A DNA stretch of 64,000 bases from CAYILR01 sp964364175 (GTDB lineage Bacteria > Bdellovibrionota > UBA1018): positions 122,463-186,462 of the forward strand of contig CAYILR010000002.1 in assembly GCA_964364175.1 (NCBI GenBank), given 5' to 3'. The notes beneath the pieces are model-generated. The model was not told where the DNA came from. It made no database searches and saw only the letters and a list, made by a program, of their open reading frames with translations. The position numbers and the translations under genes are program-made. This document shows positions 18,438-26,948 of this stretch, one piece after another (the stretch's first letter is position 1; each line of letters starts with the position of its first letter).

Positions 18438-19225
18438 ACTCCAAAACTCTCAAAGAAATCCAAAAGGCCCGCAAAATTATACTCGAGGACCGCAAGCTTA
18501 ATCACCTCCTGGTCGACCTCGACGGTACCCTGCTCGATGCACACGAGCGCCTTTCCCAGATCGATTTTCTTTCCAAAGCAATTCCCGAGATGAGCCGCCT
18601 GACGGAAAAAAGCTGGTACCAAATCCTGAAAGCCATGCGCAATGTGCAGAAAGAAGTCACAAAACCGAATACCCCCCACGGCCCCAATATGCGGACTCGA
18701 GTCGCCATGGCCGTAGCCCATGCGCTGGGACTCACGGTTGAAGTCTCGGACCAAGTGATTCAGACCATGCTTCAAACCGTTTTCCCCACGATTCAGCGAC
18801 ATTTTTTCCCAGTCCCCGGCGCCAAGGACTTTGTCGATTGGGCCAAGGACCATTATCCCATGATCCTCGCGACTAACCCGATTTGGACCGAGGAATATGT
18901 TCGAATGAGGCTCGATTGGGCTCAAATTCCGGTCGATTACTTTAAATGGGTCAGCTATTCCGACATCATGTGGGATCTCAAACCCCGCTCTCGCTATTAT
19001 CAAGATGTTCTGGCCCGTGAGCATCTTGACGCCACGAACTGCCTTTTGATTGGAAACGATCCCAAGCGCGACGTTCCTGCGGTGCAAGTGGGGATTTCGG
19101 TTTTCCTGCTCTCTCGCGAGGACGAGTGTGTTCCCCTTAAAACGGGCCCTGATCAAGCCCCGGCATGGAGAGGTTCGTACCGAGTTTTGAGAAAGTTACT
19201 CGATAAAGAATCGAATATTGGATAA
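18416..19225 (+). CDS. HAD family hydrolase
   Basis: About 269 residues. Motif I is D-L-D-G-T-L-L-D (nucleophile Asp34, acid Asp36), motif II lies around A-T-N-P, and motif IV around G-N-D-P-K-R-D. A large helical cap sits between motifs I and II. Likely a small-molecule phosphatase in the cytoplasm. ATG 18416 is preferred over the upstream in-frame ATG (18374) because GAGAGG precedes it and the family starts just before motif I. Confidence 0.82.
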   Translation: MAKSKPLNSKTLKEIQKARKIILEDRKLNHLLVDLDGTLLDAHERLSQIDFLSKAIPEMSRLTEKSWYQILKAMRNVQKEVTKPNTPHGPNMRTRVAMAVAHALGLTVEVSDQVIQTMLQTVFPTIQRHFFPVPGAKDFVDWAKDHYPMILATNPIWTEEYVRMRLDWAQIPVDYFKWVSYSDIMWDLKPRSRYYQDVLAREHLDATNCLLIGNDPKRDVPAVQVGISVFLLSREDECVPLKTGPDQAPAWRGSYRVLRKLLDKESNIG

Positions 19226-19237
19226 GCTTAGGCTGTT

Positions 19238-20209
19238 ATGTCACCTGTGATCGATTTTCATGTCCATGCCTACCCGGATCCAATCGCCCAGCTCGAGTCG
19301 CTTGAACCTCAGGCGGTCAAAAAACTAGAGGCCCTGCGCTCACGCGTCCGAAAACTCATTCGCCCACTCGCAGCACCCATGCACAACGCCCAAGCCTGGC
19401 TGCGCAATCTGCCCGAGCCTGCTCGAATCGTGATTGAACCATTTTCCTCACTGATCCCGATCGCCACTCTTGCCGCTGAATTCAGTGTCAAAGACCTGCT
19501 TCGCACAATGAATGAAACCAACATCGATCAGGCCGTTTTGGTCGCGCATCCTCCTTTTATTTCGAATGAATTCGTACTCGAATCGCATCGCCGCTACCCC
19601 AAACAAATCATCGCGGCCGTGAATATTCCTCCCTCCACGCAACGCCCGGGTCAGAAGTTAAAAAAATATGTGGAACAAGGAGCGCGGATTCTGAAAATTC
19701 ATCCGGCTTACGACGGACTTGGCGTAGATTCACGACATTACCAGGCTCTTTTGAAAACTGCCGCTGAGCTGGGGTTACCCGTGATTTTACATACAGGTTG
19801 TATTCATTCTCGTCTGGCATTCAAGGACCCGCGCATGGGTGATGTGCGCTTATTCGAACCCTGGTTCTCCGAATGGCCCGAGCTGACTTTCATCTTAGCT
19901 CACATGAATTATCATGATCCTGAAAAAGCTATTGCGATTACTGAGAAGCACGAGAACGTTTTAGTAGATACATCCTGGCAACCCGCTGAAGTCATCGGCG
20001 AAGCAGTAAGACGATTGGGAGCGGAAAAGATTCTTTTTGGAACCGATTGGCCTCTCATGGGAGACAATATTCGAATCGGGCGCAGCCGAATCCAGGACGC
20101 CATCGACTCCGGCTTCATTCAAAAAGAAGACGCCGAAAAAATTCTCGGCACCAACGCAGCACGGATTCTCGAAAAACCGCTGAGAGCGATTGATGCCACT
20201 GCAACTTGA
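19238..20209 (+). CDS. Amidohydrolase_2 (TIM-barrel) family hydrolase/decarboxylase
   Basis: 323 residues. Metal-site features are H-V-H near residue 8, K-I-H-P-A-Y in the middle, L-H-T-G, A-H-M-N-Y-H, and a late G-T-D-W-P-L carrying the conserved Asp. The pattern matches the ACMSD-like amidohydrolase-related group, which hydrolyses or decarboxylates small organic acids. Residues ~20-75 form a helical insertion not usual in minimal members. Its end overlaps the next gene by 17 nt, so they are probably co-translated. Confidence 0.78.
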   Translation: MSPVIDFHVHAYPDPIAQLESLEPQAVKKLEALRSRVRKLIRPLAAPMHNAQAWLRNLPEPARIVIEPFSSLIPIATLAAEFSVKDLLRTMNETNIDQAVLVAHPPFISNEFVLESHRRYPKQIIAAVNIPPSTQRPGQKLKKYVEQGARILKIHPAYDGLGVDSRHYQALLKTAAELGLPVILHTGCIHSRLAFKDPRMGDVRLFEPWFSEWPELTFILAHMNYHDPEKAIAITEKHENVLVDTSWQPAEVIGEAVRRLGAEKILFGTDWPLMGDNIRIGRSRIQDAIDSGFIQKEDAEKILGTNAARILEKPLRAIDATAT

Positions 20210-21122
20210 GCGTCTGAGTGCTGAACGGATTTCCACTTTGCCAACTCAGCAAACGGTGTTTTTTTTCCCAGTCGGCGGACTGGAAGATCACGGTCCACAC
20301 CTACCAATAGGAATGGATTTGTTTGAAGCTCGCAAACTTTGTGAATTAGCCGCTCAAAAACTTGAATCCGAAATGCCAGGGTGGGTCGCGGTTCTGATGC
20401 CGGATGCTGCGATGGGAGTGGATCTTAACACGAGCGCTTCCGCGATTTCGGTGCGTGCACATGTTTTGCGCGATTGGCTGGTGGATTCATGTGTAGCCCT
20501 GCATCGAATGGGATTTTATCGATTTGTTTGTTTTTCTGGAACAGTTGGCCCAAAACAAATCACAGCGATTGAAGAGGCATCTCGACTGATTCGCCAGCGT
20601 GCATTGGGAAGTGGGCTCAGAAAATGGACCACCCGTTGGAGTGATCGCCCTGTGCTGATTTCTGCAGCGTCCTGCTGGATCACTCGTAAGGAAGTCATGA
20701 AGTCTCCGTTCTCGCCAGATCCCACCGAACACGGCGGAGCTCGGGATACGGGCTACGGATTGTGGATTGCGCCGGATTTGGTTTCGCCCGATTGGGCAAC
20801 GATGCCCACTCAACCCAAAATCACTCCGCGCTGGAAAAGACAATGGATGAGAGCTCGGCACCGTCTCACGGGATTTTGGGGCGACCCCAAAGGGGCAGCA
20901 CCCGAAAGCGCACGCCACGAAGTAGATATGCGGTTGGCTGAAGTTTTTCCGAAATTCCGCGCCATTTGGGAAGGTGCCAATCCCGAAATGATTGCTCGCA
21001 GCTGGTACTCGGTGTTTCCGCCGAACAAGAGTTTTTTCCGTGCGTGGTTGTTGTTTGCTGGGTTGATGGTTTTGATGAGTGTTTGGGTTTATATGAGTTT
21101 TCGTGCGATGGTGGGCGATTGA
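20193..21122 (+). CDS. Creatininase-like protein with altered active site and C-terminal membrane anchor
   Basis: About 309 residues. The N-terminal part matches creatininase amidohydrolases: G-G-L-E-D-H-G-P-H-L-P-I-G-M-D holds the first metal ligands. However, the usual N-G-H-G-G-N element reads S-G-T-V-G-P-K here, and the H-A-G-E-x-x-T-S element reads H-G-G-A-R-D-T-G, so some expected metal ligands seem lost. The C-terminus adds one hydrophobic span, unusual in the family. Start is the ATG at 20193, overlapping the amidohydrolase gene. It may be a non-catalytic or altered-specificity member tethered to the membrane. Confidence 0.7.
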   Translation: MPLQLERLSAERISTLPTQQTVFFFPVGGLEDHGPHLPIGMDLFEARKLCELAAQKLESEMPGWVAVLMPDAAMGVDLNTSASAISVRAHVLRDWLVDSCVALHRMGFYRFVCFSGTVGPKQITAIEEASRLIRQRALGSGLRKWTTRWSDRPVLISAASCWITRKEVMKSPFSPDPTEHGGARDTGYGLWIAPDLVSPDWATMPTQPKITPRWKRQWMRARHRLTGFWGDPKGAAPESARHEVDMRLAEVFPKFRAIWEGANPEMIARSWYSVFPPNKSFFRAWLLFAGLMVLMSVWVYMSFRAMVGD

Positions 21123-21144
21123 GAAAAAATATTGAGAAATCAGG

Positions 21145-22065
21145 ATGAATAACGGAAAAATAATCATCGCAGTTCTGGCAGTCGCACTGATCGGTTCAAT
21201 GATCATTATGAAATTTGCGCCGAAGGTCGATTCACCTGCTTCGATTAGCGAATCTGCACCCGCCGCACCTGCCGGCGAACCGTCGCGTGGGCCTATTGTC
21301 ATTTACACCACCGTGCCTCAAGCGGCCCAGTCAGCTCCAGCAAAGCCAGAGGATTCCAAAATAACTTTCGAAGCTTCCATTCAGGGTGCCCGCGAGGAAG
21401 CAGAACAGTGTCAGAAGGATTTGGAAAATATTCAACGCCAGTATGAAAATCGAAAAAGACCTGGCGAACTCGATTACGCCCCTAATGATCTGGATGAAAT
21501 CCTATCTTTCCTAAAGAGCAACTCCGCTCATATGTTCGCGCGCAAACAACTCTATGATGTCATGAATAGCAGCAAGACTGATGCTGAGTCCGCAGGCAAA
21601 TCTTTGCAGCAAATGTCCGAAGTTCCCATCTGCAATCCAGCTAAAAAAAATCAGGTAATTATCAGTGTCATCAAGAGAATCGATCACCCCGATTTTAAAG
21701 AGTACCGACCTCAGATCATGGGGGCTCTGCGGGCTTATTTCGAAGAAGAGTTCAAGAGTACTCCTGGATTCGGTGAATTCTCCATGAATTTTGAAGTTTT
21801 CAAACTCATGACCCAGCAGAAACAGCTCCCCAAAGAATTTAGAGAATCCGTCTCCGCGATGGACAAGCAGTACAAGGAACAGCAGTTGGGATTTTTAAAA
21901 ACAGCGGCAGAAAAAATGCGCTCTTTCAAAAATCCGCAAAGCCCTTCAAGCGAGGAACTCGCCGCAATGAAGGATCATTTTGCGAATCAGAGTCAGGTAG
22001 GCCAACGATTTAGTCAGCAGCTATTGGATACTATGAAAAGGACTTGGCCCGTATCCCCACAATAA
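21145..22065 (+). CDS. Membrane-anchored hypothetical protein
   Basis: 306 residues: a short cytoplasmic end, one N-terminal span (I-I-I-A-V-L-A-V-A-L-I-G-S), an Ala/Pro/Ser-rich linker to residue ~65 and then a mainly helical soluble domain with two Cys (near 93 and 157). It should face the periplasm. I do not recognise a family. It follows the creatininase-like gene by 22 nt and probably ends this operon. Confidence 0.6.
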   Translation: MNNGKIIIAVLAVALIGSMIIMKFAPKVDSPASISESAPAAPAGEPSRGPIVIYTTVPQAAQSAPAKPEDSKITFEASIQGAREEAEQCQKDLENIQRQYENRKRPGELDYAPNDLDEILSFLKSNSAHMFARKQLYDVMNSSKTDAESAGKSLQQMSEVPICNPAKKNQVIISVIKRIDHPDFKEYRPQIMGALRAYFEEEFKSTPGFGEFSMNFEVFKLMTQQKQLPKEFRESVSAMDKQYKEQQLGFLKTAAEKMRSFKNPQSPSSEELAAMKDHFANQSQVGQRFSQQLLDTMKRTWPVSPQ

Positions 22066-22085
22066 GGAAACAAACCATCGAATTC

Positions 22086-22135
22086 TATCCTTCTAATAAG
22101 GATACATTTATGATATTGTATCCTTATGTTAAGGA
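22086..22135. promoter_or_regulatory. Operator-like array of four alternating ATCCTT half-sites
   Basis: TATCCTT (22086-22092) and AAGGATA (22098-22104) form one dyad. ATAAGGATACA (22096-22106) and its exact inverse (22117-22127) form a second, 11-bp dyad with a 10-nt spacer. TCCTTA (22121-22126) and TAAGGA (22130-22135) form a third. The array spans the start codon of the next gene (ATG 22126), so a protein bound here would block both transcription and translation start; autoregulation is an inference. Confidence 0.75.
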
Positions 22136-23361
22136 CAGATATAGAACTAATTGAATTAATTAGGATTTTCAGGGTGGAATTCCTCCAGAAGCTCGATCGT
22201 CCCATTTTTCGCAGAGACTCTCCCTTTCCTACTCCCCCTGAAAAAATTCACGCTCTCATCGGAATGCGCCGGACAGGAAAGAGTTATTTTCAATTAGACT
22301 TGATCAAGACTTTTCTCAGCCAAGGAATGCCACTCGATCAGATTTTTTATCTCAATACCGAAGATGATCGCCTGCTGCCCATGGATGGAAAAAAACTGGG
22401 GCAGTGGGTGGATACTTTCTATAAAATGTTTCCCGAGAATCACGACAGAAAAGTCTACTTTTTTTTTGACGAAATTCAAAATGTCTCTGATTGGGCAAAG
22501 TTAATCCGCAGAATTCACGATACAAAAAGCTGCGAAATTTTCATTACAGGCTCTTCTGCAAAATTATTGAGCAAGGAAATCGATACCGCTCTTCGTGGAA
22601 GATCACTTGCCACCGAGATCTATCCATTCAGTTTTAATGAATCGATGAAATATAAAAAAAATGACACTACCTCCCACCCTGACCATATCAGAAAATACTT
22701 GTTTGAGTTTTTAGCAAACGGCGGATTTCCTGAAGTGGCTTTCTTTGATCCGGATACACGAATCAAAACCCTTCAAAGCTATGTGAATATCGTCGTACTC
22801 AAAGACATCATCGAACGCCACCAAGTTCAGAACGAAACTGCCCTGAGATACATGACCCGATTTTTGATCTCCAACATGGGAAGATCCTTTTCAATCCACA
22901 AATGCTTCAAAGATCTCAAAAGCCAGGGCATAAGAGTGAGTAAAAACAGTCTCTATGACTACTCTCAATATTTGGAAGATGCTTATTTAGCATTTCTTGT
23001 ACCGCTCAAAGCCAAGTCCCTTAGAAAACAGGAGTCCAATCCAAAAAAAATCTACACCATCGACTCAGGTTTGACGAGGGCAATGCACCTGATGCAAAAC
23101 AACGCATCGGACTGGGGGCGCTCTTTTGAGAATTTGATTTTTTTAGATCTCAAACGACAAGGCTACGAAGTTCAATATTACTTAACGCGAGAAGGGGTCG
23201 AAATCGATCTCATTGCATCCAAACCTGGGCAAAAAGATCGAGCGTTCCAGGTCAGTCTTGAAATCGATCTGAATGGAAAAGAAGAGCTGAAAAAAGAACT
23301 GGGGCTTGATTTGGAGCCGGTTTATCTGGGAAACTATTTGGATTTCACTCAATCTCTATAA
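22126..23361 (+). CDS. AAA ATPase with DUF4143-like C-terminus
   Basis: 411 residues. Walker A-like G-M-R-R-T-G-K-S lies near residue 48, Walker B F-F-F-D-E-I-Q-N near 110, a sensor region I-T-G-S-S-A near 140, and a C-terminal DUF4143-type part with D-S-G-L and E-I-D-L-I nuclease-like residues. Such proteins are common orphan ATPases with unclear function, sometimes proposed as toxin or DNA-linked modules. The start is embedded in the operator array; GTG 22174 is an alternative. Ends 1 nt before convergent rfaE2. Confidence 0.82.
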   Translation: MLRTDIELIELIRIFRVEFLQKLDRPIFRRDSPFPTPPEKIHALIGMRRTGKSYFQLDLIKTFLSQGMPLDQIFYLNTEDDRLLPMDGKKLGQWVDTFYKMFPENHDRKVYFFFDEIQNVSDWAKLIRRIHDTKSCEIFITGSSAKLLSKEIDTALRGRSLATEIYPFSFNESMKYKKNDTTSHPDHIRKYLFEFLANGGFPEVAFFDPDTRIKTLQSYVNIVVLKDIIERHQVQNETALRYMTRFLISNMGRSFSIHKCFKDLKSQGIRVSKNSLYDYSQYLEDAYLAFLVPLKAKSLRKQESNPKKIYTIDSGLTRAMHLMQNNASDWGRSFENLIFLDLKRQGYEVQYYLTREGVEIDLIASKPGQKDRAFQVSLEIDLNGKEELKKELGLDLEPVYLGNYLDFTQSL

Positions 23362-23362
23362 T

Positions 23363-23851
23363 CTATTGTCTGGCCTTCTCAATCATCTGAGTTGTGCTTT
23401 TCCCGGGGACAAAGGCGATGGATTTCACTTTTCCGCCCCAGGATTTTACTTCTGTCGAACCGACAATTTGATCGGGTTTCCAATCGCCACCCTTAACGAG
23501 AACGTCGGGCTTTAGCTGGGTGATGATTTCGCGCGGAGTTTCTTCTCCAAACCAGGTGACGAAATCCACGCACTCAAGAGCGGCCATCACGCGCGCGCGA
23601 TCTTCCAGGCAATTGATCGGACGACCGGGGCCTTTGTCGAGCATTCGGACCGATTCATCCGAGTTGAGTGCGACAACCAAGAGACTGCCTAGCTTTTTTG
23701 CTTTCTCTAAGTAGGTGACGTGACCGCGGTGCAAGAGATCAAAACATCCATTGGTGAAAACAATTTTTTCTTTTTTCTTGGAACGGCGAATCTGAGCCAA
23801 CGTTTTTTTAAGTGCGCTAGCTGATTTAATTTTTGTGGCTGCGACTCGCAT
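23363..23851 (-). CDS. rfaE2: D-glycero-beta-D-manno-heptose 1-phosphate adenylyltransferase
   Basis: 162 residues matching the nucleotidyltransferase half of HldE. It has N-G-C-F-D-L-L-H-R-G-H with the HxGH motif at 41-44, G-P-G-R-P-I-N, and K-G-G-D-W-K near residue 120. It makes ADP-heptose for LPS inner core in the cytoplasm. It is a stand-alone adenylyltransferase; the kinase partner (hldA-type) is not in the window. Starts 5 nt after the RDD gene and likely shares its transcript. Confidence 0.93.
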   Translation of the reverse strand: MRVAATKIKSASALKKTLAQIRRSKKKEKIVFTNGCFDLLHRGHVTYLEKAKKLGSLLVVALNSDESVRMLDKGPGRPINCLEDRARVMAALECVDFVTWFGEETPREIITQLKPDVLVKGGDWKPDQIVGSTEVKSWGGKVKSIAFVPGKSTTQMIEKARQ

Positions 23852-23856
23852 ATTTT

Positions 23857-24642
23857 TTAAAACTGCGCGATTTCCGTTGGAGCGAGATCCGCCGCTACAT
23901 CATGCCAGCATCGACGGCGGCGATCGAACAAGCACCAAACCAGGCCGAGTCCACAAAACAAAACACTGGGAACAAAGAGAAAAGCCCTCACAAAAATCGC
24001 AGAAGCATCCCCAAAAAGCCTGAGGCCAAACCATTGTTTTCCAAACGAGGTTTTGAAGATCAATTCCTGTGCCGTCAGGAAAAACCAGTGAAACAAAGCC
24101 CAAGCCATTCCACCCAGCATCCACACTCCGGGCGAAAGCGTGCTATCCAAACTCGACAAACCCTTCCAGGCCGCCAAGCTCAGCACACCCACATAAATCA
24201 TCAAACTGAATGTACAATCGAGGGTGTAGGCAAAAATCCGTTTGAAGACATACCCAATGCCAAAAATCTCGTCCGTCGATTCGGCTGGCATCACGGATGG
24301 GACAGGCACTCTGGACTGAGTCACGCCTCGGACATTGGCATTGATGGATGAAGTGCGAGACGCCGCAGCTGCGGCCGCCACTGCTACGGAAGTTTTCGTG
24401 CGTGCCGGGCGAGGCATCGAAGGGGCTTGTTGAGGCTGACGTGGAATCACAAACTGAGGCCGACCTGCCGCTACCGCTCCAGATCCACGAGTGAAGTCGC
24501 GCGAAGGTGCGGGGCTGGTTTTCCCAGATGACTGACTGCTGTTGCCTGGAGCCTTAGAAACCGGCGCATATGGCATCCCGTTCGAAAACGGATGAAATCC
24601 CAGGCCTTCACTGATGGGTTTGAAATCGAGCTTTTTTTCCAT
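23857..24642 (-). CDS. RDD family membrane protein with long disordered N-terminus
   Basis: 261 residues. The C-terminal ~130 carry the RDD fold: F-K-R-I-F-A-Y-T-L-D with an R...D pair, three spans, S-F-G-K-Q-W-F-G-L-R-L and R-R-R-C-W-H-D. The first ~125 residues are Pro/Ala/Ser/Gln-rich with a run of eight Ala, thus probably disordered. RDD proteins are linked to ion transport or membrane stress in some species, but no role is sure. AGGGGA precedes the ATG. Upstream of rfaE2. Confidence 0.8.
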   Translation of the reverse strand: MEKKLDFKPISEGLGFHPFSNGMPYAPVSKAPGNSSQSSGKTSPAPSRDFTRGSGAVAAGRPQFVIPRQPQQAPSMPRPARTKTSVAVAAAAAASRTSSINANVRGVTQSRVPVPSVMPAESTDEIFGIGYVFKRIFAYTLDCTFSLMIYVGVLSLAAWKGLSSLDSTLSPGVWMLGGMAWALFHWFFLTAQELIFKTSFGKQWFGLRLFGDASAIFVRAFLFVPSVLFCGLGLVWCLFDRRRRCWHDVAADLAPTEIAQF

Positions 24643-24728
24643 TCTGTAAATCCCCTACTTATATAGAATGCTATTTGCGAACTCGAGTTGTCAATTTTTG
24701 TACGCAATCACCGCAGGATATTCAATAG

Positions 24729-24757
24729 TTGACTAAATAAGTTTATTATTGTAGAAT
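24729..24757 (+). promoter_or_regulatory. Sigma70-type promoter of the secreted protein gene
   Basis: TTGACT (24729-24734), a 17-nt spacer and TAGAAT (24752-24757). The minus-10 box directly abuts the ATG at 24758, so transcription should begin inside that codon region. This argues for the ATG at 24770 as the true start, with a very short leader. Confidence 0.65.
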
Positions 24758-24769
24758 ATGACCTCCTGT

Positions 24770-25864
24770 ATGACTAAAAACATAAAATTACCTTTGATTT
24801 TAATATGTTGCAACGCACTTCTTTCAGTCGCTACCTCGGGTCCGCACGTTTTGCCAGTGCCGGAGGGTGTCTATATCTATGATGGTTATTACGGCCAAAA
24901 AAACTACCTTTTCTCCCTCGAGGATCTCAACGGAGATAGACAGTTTGACCTTGGGGAACTCGAAAGCATGCCCGTACGGGTTCTGACCCAAGTTTTTCAA
25001 AAAATGATCCTTTCGAAAAGTGCGACTCCCGACCAGATCGCCCAGTCCGCCCTACTGTTGCCTAACTCAAAACTAGGTCGCCTCCTCAAAGAACTCACCA
25101 CTTCAAATCATGATTTGGGCGAACTCATTTTTTCTTTTCTTGCACAAGACTTGCAAAGGATGACTAAAATTACTTTCGCACTTAGAGAAGCCCCCATCTC
25201 TGATCCAAGTCAGACAGACAAATTACGTTCGGATTTTCCACAACACACTAAAACGCGAAATGGTGATCGTCCTCAAAGCTGTGGCCATCACGAAGCAGCC
25301 GATATTCAACAAAAAGAGTATCTGATTACGACCCCACCACAATATCGATGGATAGAAACAACGGGAGCAGGTCCATGTTATATAGTTACACTTTATGACC
25401 GAGAAACAAAAACAGGGTTCATCTCCCATATTGATGCTCCTACCGATTTACCTGATTCGATGGATCGTGTTGCTCAAGAGTTCAAAGTTAGAAACATACC
25501 TCTATCGCGGTTAGAGGCACGGATTTTCGCAGGTGCAAAAGACGGAACTGAATGGCAAGCCTGGGAGCTTCGGACTTTTTTCAAAGCGAATGATGTTCCG
25601 ATTATTGAAGAAGATATTTTGTACAGTAATCAATCTTTCAGTATTGAATTAGATTTGAATACTGGTGAAGTATTCGATCTTCCCTGGTCAATTGAGGAGA
25701 CTGAGAAATGCAAATCCTATGAAATTTCAAACGAGGCTAAAAAGCGTAAAGACCTCGTCTCAAAAGATCGAGGCTGGGGCAGTCAACTTCTTTGGCCACA
25801 TCCAGCATCAGCTGATCTCGGTGTATCGAGAACACAACCTTTTTGGATTCTTGAAAAACAATAA
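24770..25864 (+). CDS. Secreted hypothetical protein with EF-hand-like loop
   Basis: About 364 residues. The N-terminus (M-T-K-N-I-K then a hydrophobic stretch with two Cys) looks like a signal peptide. Around residue 50 there is D-L-N-G-D-R-Q-F-D-L-G-E, which follows the EF-hand spacing (positions 1, 3, 5, 9, 12) but has Arg instead of Gly at position 6. The rest is not recognised. The upstream in-frame ATG at 24758 is unlikely given the promoter. Monocistronic, with a divergent RDD gene upstream. Confidence 0.6.
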   Translation: MTKNIKLPLILICCNALLSVATSGPHVLPVPEGVYIYDGYYGQKNYLFSLEDLNGDRQFDLGELESMPVRVLTQVFQKMILSKSATPDQIAQSALLLPNSKLGRLLKELTTSNHDLGELIFSFLAQDLQRMTKITFALREAPISDPSQTDKLRSDFPQHTKTRNGDRPQSCGHHEAADIQQKEYLITTPPQYRWIETTGAGPCYIVTLYDRETKTGFISHIDAPTDLPDSMDRVAQEFKVRNIPLSRLEARIFAGAKDGTEWQAWELRTFFKANDVPIIEEDILYSNQSFSIELDLNTGEVFDLPWSIEETEKCKSYEISNEAKKRKDLVSKDRGWGSQLLWPHPASADLGVSRTQPFWILEKQ

Positions 25865-25949
25865 AATTGTCTTATTTTTAGATGTTTTTTGCTGATTATG
25901 ATTTTGATTTCATGATATATTTCTCTGATCTATCGGGGGATAAAACATC

Positions 25950-26948
25950 ATGAATTCAGCCATTATTTCACTACACAAACGAGCAATCACCGTAGCAACT
26001 TCGTATCGAAAACTGGAAGGAGAGCTGATCGATATTCTCCAGCAGATGGAGGATATGAAAGCTCATCGAGAATTAGGGTTCACCTCTCTTTATGATTATG
26101 CGCTCAAGGAACTCAAACTCTCGGATGACATCGCGGCAACCTTAATTCGGTTGGCTCGAAAATCAAAAGAAATACCTCTCCTGAAAGAAAAAATTCAGAC
26201 ACGCGAAATCCCCATTAGTCATGCAAAAGCAATTGCGCCTATTCTGACTCCGACCAATCAGGCCGAGTGGCTAGATAAAGCGGCTCAACTTTCCAAAAGA
26301 GAGCTTGAAAAAGAAATCTTCGCTCAATTTCCCAGTGAAGACGAGCAGGAGCGAGTCTACACGACAGTGCAAAAGCACTGCGCCGTAGCAGGATGCGGAG
26401 GCGAGTGAGTCAAAGAACGTGTAAAACCAGTCAACGCAACTCGATCCGAACTTCGCGTTGGGATCACTCACGAATTGGAAGAACAACTCCGACGAGTTCA
26501 GGATCTTCTCAGTCAGAGATTTGGAAAACATGCTACGTTAGAAGACGCCCTGGCTATGATGACTCAAGAATATCTCGATCGGAATGACCCGATCCATAAA
26601 GCCGAAAGGTCGAAAAAGAGAGAAGAAGAGAAAACTTTTCCTGAAAATAAGTTAGATCCAATCCACTTGGCTCAAAAAACGGAAAGTTTACCCGTCCCGG
26701 GACGGGTAAACAGAGATCAAGCAACGAAGTCGACCCGCATCCCCATTCCCTCGGCTTTAAAACATCAAATCGTCTTGCGCGACCAAACACAATGCACACA
26801 CCGAGATCTGGCGACACAGAAACGCTGCTTTCGTCGCCGGTGGCTTGATATTCATCACGTCGTTCCAGTTTCAGAGGGTGGGAAAAATGAACTGAGTAAT
26901 TTAACTACTCTTTGTTCCACTCATCACCGGATGAAACATCTCTTATAA
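25950..26948 (+). pseudogene. HNH endonuclease gene interrupted by an in-frame TGA
   Basis: Two open segments, 25950-26408 and 26409-26948, are in the same frame and separated only by TGA at 26406-26408. The first has the helical N-terminal domain typical of long HNH proteins; the second continues with a helical linker and the HNH core: C-T-H-R-D, L-D-I-H-H-V-V-P, N-L-T-T-L-C and H-H. Reading through the stop gives a continuous protein of about 332 residues, so this is most simply a nonsense-disrupted gene. The second part might still be translated from TTG 26475. A perfect 26-bp palindrome lies in the linker at 26686. The 3' end overlaps convergent paiB by 44 nt. Confidence 0.75.
26686..26711. 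repeat. Perfect 26-bp palindrome inside the HNH coding region
   Basis: The half-sequence GTTTACCCGTCCC is followed directly by its exact inverse, with no spacer. It is in frame and encodes V-P-G-R-V-N in the linker before the HNH core. Being palindromic it would encode the same peptide in either orientation, like the palindromic elements found inside Rickettsia genes. Confidence 0.85.

Noticed and set aside
18332..19156. 274-residue minus-strand frame antisense to the HAD gene
   Set aside because: No recognisable family, and the opposite strand encodes clear HAD motifs.
20487..21302. 271-residue minus-strand frame
   Set aside because: Antisense to the creatininase-like gene; composition is shadow-like (Arg/Ser/Pro-rich).
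26406..26408. TGA read as selenocysteine
   Set aside because: No Sec-type catalytic context in an HNH linker and no visible SECIS-like hairpin right after it.
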